A DNA stretch of 64,000 nucleotides, taken from assembly GCA_049275655.1 (NCBI GenBank), contig JBASUY010000040.1, forward strand, positions 1 to 64,000, in the 5' to 3' direction. Positions 34,920-43,261 of this stretch are shown piece after piece. A program made the position numbers and the translations under genes. The notes beneath the pieces are model-generated. The model was not told where the DNA came from. It was given only the letters and a program-made list of their open reading frames with translations, and did not search any database. The DNA is from Sherwoodlollariibacterium sp049275655 (GTDB taxonomy: Bacteria > Omnitrophota > Gorgyraeia > Gygaellales > Profunditerraquicolaceae). Numbering within the stretch: the stretch's first letter is position 1; each line of letters starts with the position of its first letter.

Positions 34920-35927
34920 ATGAGGATAACAGTAATTGGTTCAGGCGCAATCGGCGCTTTGGTTGCGGGGTATCTTAAGTTAAAAGAGGAAGATGTATTA
35001 TTAATCGGCCGGGGGGAATCAATTGCTGCTATACGTAAAAAAGGGATAAATATATCCGGGGTAAGGGGTAATTTTAAGGTGAATATCCCTATAAAGGAAA
35101 AGGTAGATTCTTTTGCAGAAGTAGTAGTCTTAGCGACTAAGACGCAGGATATCCAGGTAGTTTTAGAGAGTAATTCAGGGTTGCTTAAAGACTCTATTAT
35201 CATTACTACTCAAAACGGAGTTCAGGCGGAAAAGATTGTATCTAAGTATTTTCCTGTAGAGAATATTATTTCAAGCATTGTTATGTTTGGCTCTACTTAT
35301 CTTAAGCCTGCAGAGGTGGTGCATAATTTTGAAGGGAGTTGGATTTTAGGCAAGCTTTCAAATATTACTATAGATGAAAAAATAGTTGAGTTAAGTAAAA
35401 CTTTAGATAAGGCTTTTCCTGTTGTTATAAGCGAAGATATAACAGGGATGAAATACTTAAAGATTTTTGTAAACGCCAATAATTGCATACCTGCTATACT
35501 TGGGGTAAGTATGCAGGAGGCATTTTCCGATATAATGGTAAGCAGGGTAAGTATCAACATTTTACGGGAAGGCTTTGATATTATTTCAAAATCCGGGATA
35601 AAGCTTGTTTCTCTTCCGGGGTTTCCTTTAGAGAATATAACTAAGCTTATCTCTCTGCCCTTAGAAGAGGCAGCAAGGATATATTCAGGGATGATGACAA
35701 AGCTAAGTAAAGAGGCTTTATACGGGTCTATCCTGCAGAGCATAAAACGAAATAGGCTTTCGGAGATAGATTTTATAAACGGAGAGTTCGTCTCTTTAGC
35801 CAAAGAGCATAATCTATCCGCCGGGCTTAATAGTAGATTGGTTAGTATGGTTCATCAGGTTGAGTTAAATAAAAGGTTTTTTAATAAGGATGAGTTTTTA
35901 GAAAACGTAAAGGAGTATTTAAACTAA
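34920..35927 (+). CDS. 2-dehydropantoate 2-reductase-family oxidoreductase
   Basis: This 335-residue NADPH-dependent enzyme has a Rossmann N terminus (ITVIGSGAIGALVAGYL), the family ATKTQDI segment, the catalytic-lysine region GMKYLKIFVNANNCIPAI and the C-terminal helical dimer domain. PanE makes pantoate for coenzyme A and the phosphopantetheine arm of ACPs. As a PanE-family member it may instead reduce another 2-oxo acid. It starts 3 nt after the preceding stop. Confidence 0.85.
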   Translation: MRITVIGSGAIGALVAGYLKLKEEDVLLIGRGESIAAIRKKGINISGVRGNFKVNIPIKEKVDSFAEVVVLATKTQDIQVVLESNSGLLKDSIIITTQNGVQAEKIVSKYFPVENIISSIVMFGSTYLKPAEVVHNFEGSWILGKLSNITIDEKIVELSKTLDKAFPVVISEDITGMKYLKIFVNANNCIPAILGVSMQEAFSDIMVSRVSINILREGFDIISKSGIKLVSLPGFPLENITKLISLPLEEAARIYSGMMTKLSKEALYGSILQSIKRNRLSEIDFINGEFVSLAKEHNLSAGLNSRLVSMVHQVELNKRFFNKDEFLENVKEYLN

Positions 35928-35928
35928 A

Positions 35929-36528
35929 ATGAGCGAAGTTAAGACACCCTTCCCTAAACTAAAGTTAACCGTAACTAATGTATTCGGAGAATGCTATCAT
36001 GGCTATAAAAAGGGGGATGAGATTATTTTAGAAGATTTTACCCATCCTCCGAAGCACTTTTGTTTAGGCTTAGCGCATGCTTTATTTCCGGTTATATATG
36101 CTTTAAGTTTTGGGGCAAAATTCGGGTTTAGAGAAAACCAAAGATCACTTTTGGTTACTTGTCCTGACGGAGGTAAGTTAGAATTTCAAGCAGAGATACT
36201 TGATAAGCAGGGGAATGTAGAGGTTGTTTCTAAAGATCCGGAGCATAAAGGCCCAAATCCTAAAAAGATGATTATCGAAGTAGTTAAGGCTAAGGGCAAA
36301 TGTTCTTATGGGTATAAGGTAGGGGATAGATGGGAGACACAAGGGTTAAAGACTATTCCGGAGTTCTGTGGGGCTGCTTTTCATTGTGCTTTCCCGGCGC
36401 TCTTTGCCTTAAACTTTGGGGCAAAGTTTTTCTTCATGCAAGACCCCAACTCAATAGATACAGTAACTTGCCCTGACGGAGGGAATATAGTTTTTAAGAT
36501 AACAAGGGTTGAAGAGGAGAAGAAATAA
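35929..36528 (+). CDS. Tandem TIGR04076-family protein
   Basis: This 199-residue protein is built of two copies of a roughly 90-residue TIGR04076 domain. Each copy has GxCxxGYKxGD near its start (GECYHGYKKGD and GKCSYGYKVGD), a central FC...HxxFPxxxALxFGAKF block and a closing TCPDGG. The conserved Cys/His suggest metal or cofactor binding, but the function of the family is unknown. It lies 2 nt after the panE-like gene and directly before the polyketide synthase genes, so it may belong to the cluster. Confidence 0.78.
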   Translation: MSEVKTPFPKLKLTVTNVFGECYHGYKKGDEIILEDFTHPPKHFCLGLAHALFPVIYALSFGAKFGFRENQRSLLVTCPDGGKLEFQAEILDKQGNVEVVSKDPEHKGPNPKKMIIEVVKAKGKCSYGYKVGDRWETQGLKTIPEFCGAAFHCAFPALFALNFGAKFFFMQDPNSIDTVTCPDGGNIVFKITRVEEEKK

Positions 36529-36532
36529 TCTT

Positions 36533-37795
36533 ATGAATAAACGTAGGGTAGTTATTACGGGTATAGGGGTTATATCTCCTAACGGCATAGGAAAGAAATT
36601 TGCTTGGGAGGGTTTTGTATCGGGTAAGTCCGGGGTAGAGCGTGTTGACGGGTTTGACGTCTCTATATTTAATACTAAGATTGCCGCAGAGGTGCGCGAT
36701 TTTGACCCTTTTAAATTAGGATTAACTCACGGAGAAGTTATGCGCATGGATAGGTATGTGCAATTTGGGGTAGTTGCCGCAGATATGGCAGTAAAGGATA
36801 GCGGTTTGGATTTTAACAAAGAAGACCCCCGGCGTATCGGGGTCTGTTTGGCTAATGCTATCTGCGGGACAAAGTATATGGAAGAAGAGTTTGCGCTTGT
36901 TACTGACGACGGGAAAAATCCCATAGATCCTTCAAAAGCGCGTCCTGACCTTTATGACGCAGCAATGTTTAATACCCCCTCTATAGAGTTATCCTCTAAA
37001 TATAAGTTAAAGGGAAGCTGTAGTACCCTTTCAACAGGATGTACCGCCGGGACAGATTCCTTAGGGTTTGGTTTGGAGGCTATTCAAGACGGAGAGTATG
37101 ATATTATGATTTGCGGAGCTGCGGAAGCTCCGATTACGCCGATAACTTTCGGCGCTTTTGACGTAGTAAATGTTTTATCCGCGCATAATGATGAGCCGCA
37201 AAAAGCATCCCGTCCGTTTGATAATAAGCGTGACGGATTTGTCCTTTCGGAGGGGGCGGGTATTTTGATATTAGAAGAATTAAACCATGCCTTAAAACGC
37301 AACGCGCCTATATATTGCGAGGTTTTAGGATTCGGTACAAGTTGCAATGCCTTTCATATGACCGACCTTCCTTCCGACGGGCAGGCGATGGAGTCTTGTA
37401 TATCCTTAGCCCTTAAGGATGCGGGGATTAAGCCAAGAGATATTGACTATATAAACGCGCACGGTTCATCAACCCGGATGAATGATATATTTGAGACAAG
37501 TGCTTATAAGGAGATTTTCGGAGAGTATGCGTATAGCTTGCCCATTAGTTCTTTTAAGTCTATGATTGGGCATCCCTTGGCAGCGGCAAATGCAATTGAG
37601 ATGACTGTTGCCGCTATGATTTTTGAGAAGAACCTTTTGCCTCCTACAATCAATCAGGAGGAGAAGGACCCACAGTGCGATTTGTATTATATACCGAATC
37701 AGGCGATAGAAAAAAAAGTAAATACTATTCTAAAGACCAGCAGCGGTTTTTCCGGGATACATTCTTCATTGATATTAAGGAGATATAGTGGATAA
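36533..37795 (+). CDS. Beta-ketoacyl synthase, type II PKS KS-alpha (FabF-like)
   Basis: This ketosynthase of about 420 residues elongates an ACP-bound chain with malonyl-ACP. The catalytic set is complete: nucleophile C170 (LSTGCTAGTDS), H310 (NAHGSST), K342 and H347 (KSMIGH). I chose ATG 36533 (MNKRRVVITGIG), which has GAGGAGA upstream, over a TTG at 36509 inside the TIGR04076 gene. It overlaps its inactive partner by 8 nt, as KS-alpha and KS-beta genes commonly do. Context argues for a polyketide rather than a housekeeping FabF role. Confidence 0.9.
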   Translation: MNKRRVVITGIGVISPNGIGKKFAWEGFVSGKSGVERVDGFDVSIFNTKIAAEVRDFDPFKLGLTHGEVMRMDRYVQFGVVAADMAVKDSGLDFNKEDPRRIGVCLANAICGTKYMEEEFALVTDDGKNPIDPSKARPDLYDAAMFNTPSIELSSKYKLKGSCSTLSTGCTAGTDSLGFGLEAIQDGEYDIMICGAAEAPITPITFGAFDVVNVLSAHNDEPQKASRPFDNKRDGFVLSEGAGILILEELNHALKRNAPIYCEVLGFGTSCNAFHMTDLPSDGQAMESCISLALKDAGIKPRDIDYINAHGSSTRMNDIFETSAYKEIFGEYAYSLPISSFKSMIGHPLAAANAIEMTVAAMIFEKNLLPPTINQEEKDPQCDLYYIPNQAIEKKVNTILKTSSGFSGIHSSLILRRYSG

Positions 37796-39020
37796 AATAG
37801 CAATAACAGGTTTAGGGGTTGTAACTCCCTCTGGGATAGGTAAGAGGCAGTTTTGGGCGAATATAAAAAGCGGTAGGCCTTTTATAAAAGAGATTACCCG
37901 GTTTGACGCTTCTAAATACCCTTCGCGTATTGCCGGGCAGATTGACGATTTAGAAAAATATAGCCATATCTCAGAGCGGCTCTTAAAGAAGATTGACGTC
38001 TTTTCGCATATGGCTTTAGTTGCCGCAGAGATGAGCCTGCAAGATGCCGGTATTGATATTAAAAATGAAGACCCGAATTTAGTAGGCATATTCTTAGGTA
38101 ATGCTATCGGAGGATGGCTTTATGCTGAGACTGAGCTTAGGGATATGTATATTGAAGGAAGAGAGGGAGTATCTCCTTATATGGCATCAGCGTGGTTTCC
38201 CGCTGCTCCCCAGGGACAGGTATCAATTTATTACGGGATTAAGGGTTTTTCTAAAACAGTCGTTGCCGACCGCGCCAGCTCTTTGATGGCCTTAGGTTAT
38301 GCTAAAAAATTATTATTAAAGAATAAGTTGAACCTTATTCTTGCCGGGGGGATGGAAGCACCGGTTACTCCTTATGCGCTCTTATGTTGTAATACTTATG
38401 GCGCGCTCTCTAAAGATAACTTAAACCCTCAGCAAGCCTACAGGCCCTTTGATAAGAACCGCAGCGGTTGCGTTATCGGCGAAGGCTCAGGGGTTGTGGT
38501 TATGGAGAGCGTACAGAGGGCAAAATCCCGCAAAGCCAATATACTTGCTTTGATTTCAGGGTATGCTACTACTTGTGACGGGGTTGACCGGATAAATTGC
38601 GCAAGCGACGGAAAAGAACTTGCCCTGGCAATAAAGGAAGCGCTCTTGGATGCTAAGGTAGCCCCTTCAGATATAGATTATATTAGTTTAGACGGTTTGG
38701 CAGTTGATTTATGGGATAATTCTGAGGTAGAGGCAATAAAAGATGTCTTTGGAGAGAAAGCTAAGGATATCCCGGTTAGTTGCCCTAAATCAATGTTCGG
38801 TAATTTGTTAGGTGCCTCCGGCGCAGTTGATTTAATTGCTACTATTTTAGCGATGGAGAATAGTTTAGTCCCACCTACAATTAATTTAGATTCTCCTGCT
38901 TTAATCGGGCTTAATTATATTAGTAGAGAGGCTAAAGAATATAAGATTAATAAGGCCTTAATAATCTCACGCGGCAGGGGTGGGATCAATGCCGTATTAG
39001 TAGTAGAAAAATTTAATTAG
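37788..39020 (+). CDS. Catalytically dead ketosynthase: chain-length-factor-like KS-beta
   Basis: This 410-residue thiolase-fold protein is clearly related to the previous one but has lost every catalytic residue: Cys becomes R162 (VVADRASSLMA), the first His becomes D302 (SLDGLAV) and the second becomes N339 (KSMFGN). In aromatic PKS systems the KS-beta or chain length factor likewise lacks the cysteine and pairs with KS-alpha to set chain length. Starts with GTG, AAGGAG upstream, overlapping KS-alpha by 8 nt. Confidence 0.87.
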   Translation: MDKIAITGLGVVTPSGIGKRQFWANIKSGRPFIKEITRFDASKYPSRIAGQIDDLEKYSHISERLLKKIDVFSHMALVAAEMSLQDAGIDIKNEDPNLVGIFLGNAIGGWLYAETELRDMYIEGREGVSPYMASAWFPAAPQGQVSIYYGIKGFSKTVVADRASSLMALGYAKKLLLKNKLNLILAGGMEAPVTPYALLCCNTYGALSKDNLNPQQAYRPFDKNRSGCVIGEGSGVVVMESVQRAKSRKANILALISGYATTCDGVDRINCASDGKELALAIKEALLDAKVAPSDIDYISLDGLAVDLWDNSEVEAIKDVFGEKAKDIPVSCPKSMFGNLLGASGAVDLIATILAMENSLVPPTINLDSPALIGLNYISREAKEYKINKALIISRGRGGINAVLVVEKFN

Positions 39021-39103
39021 GGACACCCAACCTGCTAAAGCTACGGGTGTCCTCCTTATTATTTTTTGGGGACAGCCTCCCGGTTGGCAGATTGGGTGTC
39101 CCT
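39019..39103 (+). repeat. Interlocking inverted repeats between KS-beta and the radical SAM gene
   Basis: AGGGACACCCAACCTGC (39019-39035) is repeated in inverse orientation as GCAGATTGGGTGTCCCT (39087-39103) with one mismatch. Alternatively GGACACCC (39021-39028) pairs with GGGTGTCC (39045-39052). Between the arms lies TTTTTTGGGGACAGCCTCCC. GGGACACCC/GGGGACAG words of this kind are typical of REP-like elements linked to Y1 (RAYT) transposases, so this may be a small mobile element remnant; attenuation of the downstream genes is an alternative. Confidence 0.5.
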
Positions 39104-39118
39104 CAAGAAGGAGGAGTG

Positions 39119-40582
39119 ATGAAGATACTATTTGTTATGCCCAAGGTAGGCGCGTGGGCAACGCACGGTATTCATAGGTCGCCAAACCAGCTTTATGCGC
39201 ATTGGGCAGCATATATAAGAGAGACGCGCGGATATTCGGATGTTGAGGTTCTTGACGGCAAGGCTGAGCAGATTCCCATGGAGCAGCTTATTGAGATTGT
39301 AAAACAAAAAAACCCGGATATTGTTGTTATGGGAGAACAGTTACACGGATACGGAGGATATGGCGTCTTACGCCATTTTAAAGACGCGGCTGTAGGAATT
39401 AAAAGAGCTCTACCGAAAACAAAGATAATATTAGGTGGGTTATGGTATTCAGCGATGCCTGTCCCTACCTTAGAAGATAACCCTGAGATTGACTTTGTAG
39501 TTATGGCAGAGGAGGAGTCATTTGGGGATTTGATTGAGGCGATTGACAAAAATAAACCCTTTAAAGACGTAGCCGGGGTTACCTCGCGCGTTGACGGCAA
39601 TATTATTATGGGCCCGCATAAGCCATTAATGGAGGATTTAGATAAATTACCTTTGCCTGCCTATGATTTATTCCCTATGGATAAATATGTCGGGCATACT
39701 TATTGGAAGCCTTTTGTGGATATGGTTACTTCTCGTGGTTGCCCTTCGGCGTGTACGTTTTGTTATGAGTGGGACCAATTTGACCCGCGTTCACCGTCGG
39801 ATTTTCTTAAGTGGCGAGCTAAGTCTCCGGAGAGGGTGATGGAGGAGTTAGAGTTGCTACATAAGAAATACGGGGTAAAGGTCGTAGTTATACAGGACGA
39901 TAATTTCAATGTTGACCCTGAGCGGGTTAAAAAGTTCTGCGAATTAAAAAAAGCCTCTGGTAACCCGATTAAATGGGTCTCTTTGGGTAGAGCGATTGAT
40001 TGGGTTAATTGCGAATCAATAGTCCCAATTATGAAAGAGAATGGGTTATTTATGGGCGTTTTTGGGATTGAGGTAACAACCCAATCAGAGTTAAAGAAGA
40101 TTGCAAAAGGGATTACCTTAGAGCAGATTCAAAAGACCATAGATATTTTGCGTAAAAATGATATTGCTATTGTCGCAGATATCATGATGGGCTTTGATTA
40201 TGATACCGAGGCTATCATAAAGCAGCGTTTTGAATTTACCGATAGCGTTGACCCGGATATAATGTGGGTAGGGTATGTTACTCCGGCTCCTAATTCTCCG
40301 ATGTGGAGGATTGCCCTAAAGAAAGGTTGGGTTGATCCTAAGAAAGTTGATTTTTCTACCTGGGACTTTTTGCACCCGGTTATCCCCACAGACCATCTAA
40401 CTACGGAAGATTTAGGCCGTTTAGGTGCTTGGTGCATGCGTGAGTTCTTTTCTAAGCCCGGGCGCATAAACCGCATTATGGAGAGTAATTTTGACCCCTT
40501 AGCTAAACTCTGCTTTAAGGATGTTATGGACGGGATTAATAAGTGGGAGGCTGCGGCTACCAAGGGAGAGGTACAGATATAA
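39119..40582 (+). CDS. B12-binding radical SAM protein (BchE / class B-like)
   Basis: This protein of about 487 residues has an N-terminal cobalamin-binding Rossmann domain (about 1-150) and a radical SAM barrel with C208-x3-C212-x2-C215 (RGCPSACTFC). The relation to BchE-type cyclases and cobalamin-dependent methyltransferases suggests methylation at an unactivated carbon or an anaerobic oxidation of the polyketide. The product is unknown. The start is ATG 39119 with AAGGAGGAG 3 nt upstream; an in-frame ATG at 39047 would begin inside the inverted repeat and is rejected. Confidence 0.87.
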   Translation: MKILFVMPKVGAWATHGIHRSPNQLYAHWAAYIRETRGYSDVEVLDGKAEQIPMEQLIEIVKQKNPDIVVMGEQLHGYGGYGVLRHFKDAAVGIKRALPKTKIILGGLWYSAMPVPTLEDNPEIDFVVMAEEESFGDLIEAIDKNKPFKDVAGVTSRVDGNIIMGPHKPLMEDLDKLPLPAYDLFPMDKYVGHTYWKPFVDMVTSRGCPSACTFCYEWDQFDPRSPSDFLKWRAKSPERVMEELELLHKKYGVKVVVIQDDNFNVDPERVKKFCELKKASGNPIKWVSLGRAIDWVNCESIVPIMKENGLFMGVFGIEVTTQSELKKIAKGITLEQIQKTIDILRKNDIAIVADIMMGFDYDTEAIIKQRFEFTDSVDPDIMWVGYVTPAPNSPMWRIALKKGWVDPKKVDFSTWDFLHPVIPTDHLTTEDLGRLGAWCMREFFSKPGRINRIMESNFDPLAKLCFKDVMDGINKWEAAATKGEVQI

Positions 40583-40617
40583 TTTTAATCAGGACTTAAA
40601 ATATACGGAGGCGCATT

Positions 40618-40851
40618 ATGGATACAAAAGCAAAAATCAAGGAGGTTTTGGTTGACCTGTTAAAGGTAAAACCCGAAGAGCTTAAAGATGATTTATCTTT
40701 ACAAGACTCAGTCGGGGTTGATTCAACCGAGATGGTAGAGTCGGTTATTGCTTTGGAGAAGGCCTTCGGAGTTAAATTATCTCCGAAAGAGATTACTAAG
40801 TTCTCTACCATTGATGATATTGAGAAGGTTATACTCTCTAAACAATCCTAA
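40618..40851 (+). CDS. Acyl carrier protein of the PKS cluster
   Basis: This 77-residue ACP carries the growing chain on a phosphopantetheine arm. The attachment serine is S36 in GVDSTEMVE. The helix II pattern DST instead of DSL is seen in many specialised ACPs. It is the third component, with KS-alpha and KS-beta, of a minimal type II PKS. GGAGG lies 9 nt before the ATG. No phosphopantetheinyl transferase is in the window, so it relies on one elsewhere. Confidence 0.92.
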   Translation: MDTKAKIKEVLVDLLKVKPEELKDDLSLQDSVGVDSTEMVESVIALEKAFGVKLSPKEITKFSTIDDIEKVILSKQS

Positions 40852-40854
40852 GCA

Positions 40855-41655
40855 ATGAAGATAATTGATTTAAGCCTTCCTATTGACGAGACTGCTTTTG
40901 AAGTACACAAGGTGGATATTGAACGTATAACCCATAAGGCAGGGGTAAAAAAGTTTAACCGTGTGATTATGGGCAAGACCTTAAAAGGTAAAATTCTTTA
41001 CCTTTTAGGCAAGAGGATATTGAAACCTTCAGACGTCCCTGACGGAGAGTTTCTCTCTTTAGAGGTAGTTCATTCTCCGGTACACGTGGGGACGCACTTA
41101 GATTACTCCTTCCACTACGGGACTAAATCCGAAGGCAGGCCTTCTAAAACAGCTGATGAGATACCTTTGGAGTATTGTTATCAGGATGCTTTGCGGTTAG
41201 ATCTACGCCATAAAAAGCCGGCGGAGACAATAACTAAAGGAGATTTAGAGGAAGCATTAAGCAAGATTAGTTATACCTTAAAACCCTTGGATATTGTCCT
41301 TATCTGGACCGGGGCAGATAGGTTTTATGGTAGTCCCAAATATTTTACCGATTATCCTGGGATTGATACTTCGGCGATAGATTTTCTTATTGATAACGGG
41401 ATTAAGGTTTTTGGCGTTGATACTATGGGCATAGATAGGCCTTATAGGTTTATGTTAAAGGAGTTTTTGGATTCTAAGGACCCGGATAAGTTTTACCCTG
41501 CACATTTTTACGGTAGAAAAAGAGAGTTTATCCATATAGAGAGGTTAAGTAATTTAGGAGCCTTGCCGTTGGCAACTAATTTTAAGGTTATCTGTTTCCC
41601 GGTAAGGATACGCAAGACCGGGGCTGCCTGGTCTAGGGTGGTTGCGATAATTTAA
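40855..41655 (+). CDS. PF04199 cyclase-family metalloenzyme (putative polyketide cyclase)
   Basis: This 266-residue protein is of the kynurenine-formamidase-like cyclase family, with the metal motif HVGTHLDYSFHYG, a DIVLIWTGAD block and a VFGVDTMGID segment. PF04199 proteins occur in streptomycete aromatic polyketide clusters as later-ring cyclases, and as formamidases elsewhere. Beside a KS/CLF/ACP set a cyclase role is likely. It follows the ACP gene by 3 nt. Confidence 0.82.
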   Translation: MKIIDLSLPIDETAFEVHKVDIERITHKAGVKKFNRVIMGKTLKGKILYLLGKRILKPSDVPDGEFLSLEVVHSPVHVGTHLDYSFHYGTKSEGRPSKTADEIPLEYCYQDALRLDLRHKKPAETITKGDLEEALSKISYTLKPLDIVLIWTGADRFYGSPKYFTDYPGIDTSAIDFLIDNGIKVFGVDTMGIDRPYRFMLKEFLDSKDPDKFYPAHFYGRKREFIHIERLSNLGALPLATNFKVICFPVRIRKTGAAWSRVVAII

Positions 41656-41687
41656 TACTTTAAATAAAATTTAGAAAGGAGAGCCTT

Positions 41688-42128
41688 ATGGGACATACTT
41701 GCAATTCTATTATCATAAACGCGCCTTATGAAAAAGTCTTTGATATATCTAATGATATCCCCCGCTGGACAGAGTTGTTTGGCACCGAATACAAAAAAGC
41801 GGAGATAATAAGCAAGGAGGCAGATAAGATTACCTTCCGCTTAACTGACGATGAAGATAAGACCTGGGTCTCTTGGAGGCTTTTGCTAAAAGATAATCAC
41901 TTAGCTTATGCCGAGAGGCAGGAGCCTAAGTTCCCCTTTAAATATATGAAGATTATCTGGCTTTACACCTTAAAGCCCGAAGGAGTAGAGCTTACTTGGA
42001 TACAGCATTTTGAGATGGATAGTAAGGCAAAGTTTAACGACGAAGAAGTAGAAGGGTTTATTAATAAACATTCTCAGGAGAATTTACAGATATTTAAAAG
42101 AGTTATTGAAAAGGAAGCTAACTCTTGA
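41688..42128 (+). CDS. SRPBCC polyketide aromatase/cyclase, TcmN/WhiE-VI-like
   Basis: This 146-residue START-fold protein starts GHTCNSIIINAPYEKVFDIS, close to the opening of first-ring aromatase/cyclases of spore-pigment and tetracenomycin clusters. It also shares the WTELFGTEY, WVSWRLLL, PFKYMKIIWLY, WIQHFEMD and INKHSQENLQIFK blocks. These enzymes fold the nascent poly-beta-ketone and aromatise the first ring. AAGGAGAG precedes the ATG. This is the strongest single sign that the locus makes an aromatic polyketide. Confidence 0.88.
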   Translation: MGHTCNSIIINAPYEKVFDISNDIPRWTELFGTEYKKAEIISKEADKITFRLTDDEDKTWVSWRLLLKDNHLAYAERQEPKFPFKYMKIIWLYTLKPEGVELTWIQHFEMDSKAKFNDEEVEGFINKHSQENLQIFKRVIEKEANS

Positions 42129-43249
42129 AGAAATCAACCTTTCTTATCTTCTGCCTTGAAGGAGCGCTCCTCTCCTTTAATGTCGCTGCCTCCGCAGCGC
42201 TCATACCTTCTATATCAGGCGAGTTTGCTCTTTCTCAGTTTTTAGTCGGCAGGATTATCTGGGTTTATATGCTTACCTACGGAGTAGCGGCTTTTCTTTA
42301 CGGCCCCTTAGTGCGTAGGTTTGATGCGCGTAGGATAGAGTTAATTTGCATCTTCTTTTTTTCTTTTGCCAATCTATTAGTAGCCCTATCTTGGAATATA
42401 TACTCTCTTTTTTTGGGGAGGTTTTTTATGGGGTTATTCGGCGCTTCCGTCATACCCCTTGGGCTTATATTAATTGCTAAATATCAGAGTAAAGAAAAGA
42501 GGGGTAAATATACCGGTATTTTTTTTAGCGCTACTTTTGTCGCCTCCCTCTTAGGGCTTTTTTTAAGCGGGGTAATTTACTGGCGTTGGATCTTTATTAT
42601 CCCGGCGCTCTTCGGGTTTATCCTTTGGGGGGTAATGTATTATAAGCTTCCAAGCTTTAAAGGCGATATAACCGGTTTGAAATTTAATTATTTTAAGGCG
42701 TTTAAGGAAGGAGTAGTTTTAAGGATACTGGCATATATATTTTTAATCAGCCTTATCTATCATGCTATACAACAGTGGTTAGGCGTCTATTTTTCTAGCG
42801 AGCTTAGGCTTAATCAGTTTATCATTAGCATGTTGATAACCTTGACCTCTTTAAGCGGTATATTCGGCGAGTTATGGGGAGGCGCTTTAGCAGACTCTAT
42901 AGGTAGGAATAGGACCGTTGATTTAGGATTATTACTTATGATAATTAGTATTATTCTATTAATATTTAAGGCCCCTTTAACTCTGCTTATCTTAACTATG
43001 GTCGTTTGGGGGTTGGGGTGGACTTTTAATCACGCGGGGTTAGCTACTATGCTTACTGATTTACCGGATGAATTTTTAAATGAGGCAGCGAGCTTAAATA
43101 GCGGGATCCGTTTTATCTCAGGTGGTATAGGCATGGTGTTAGGGGGTTTGGTTATGTCGCGCAGTTTTAACTTAGGGTTTATTCTTTTTGGCTTGGGGCT
43201 TTTATCGTTATTATTAGTGGATAAATTAAGAAAACCTAAAACATTATAA
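42125..43249 (+). CDS. MFS transporter (putative polyketide exporter)
   Basis: This 374-residue major facilitator protein has about twelve membrane helices. It has the loop 2-3 motif GPLVRRFDARRIE, the motif after helix 8 ALADSIGRNRTVDLG and a GWTFNHAG helix 10 segment. Its start overlaps the aromatase gene by 4 nt, so it is translationally tied to the PKS genes and is the likely exporter of the product or a precursor. Confidence 0.87.
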   Translation: MKKSTFLIFCLEGALLSFNVAASAALIPSISGEFALSQFLVGRIIWVYMLTYGVAAFLYGPLVRRFDARRIELICIFFFSFANLLVALSWNIYSLFLGRFFMGLFGASVIPLGLILIAKYQSKEKRGKYTGIFFSATFVASLLGLFLSGVIYWRWIFIIPALFGFILWGVMYYKLPSFKGDITGLKFNYFKAFKEGVVLRILAYIFLISLIYHAIQQWLGVYFSSELRLNQFIISMLITLTSLSGIFGELWGGALADSIGRNRTVDLGLLLMIISIILLIFKAPLTLLILTMVVWGLGWTFNHAGLATMLTDLPDEFLNEAASLNSGIRFISGGIGMVLGGLVMSRSFNLGFILFGLGLLSLLLVDKLRKPKTL

Positions 43250-43261
43250 AAGGGGGAATAT

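Noticed and set aside
39047..39118. Upstream ATG for the B12-radical SAM gene
   Set aside because: It would translate the inverted repeat into a non-family extension; ATG 39119 has a strong ribosome site and starts the B12-binding fold correctly.
34656..40582. PCP_red-like protein plus BchE-like radical SAM as sign of chlorophyll synthesis
   Set aside because: No Bch L/N/B, Mg-chelatase H or other tetrapyrrole genes are present; both families have non-phototrophic members and the context is a PKS.
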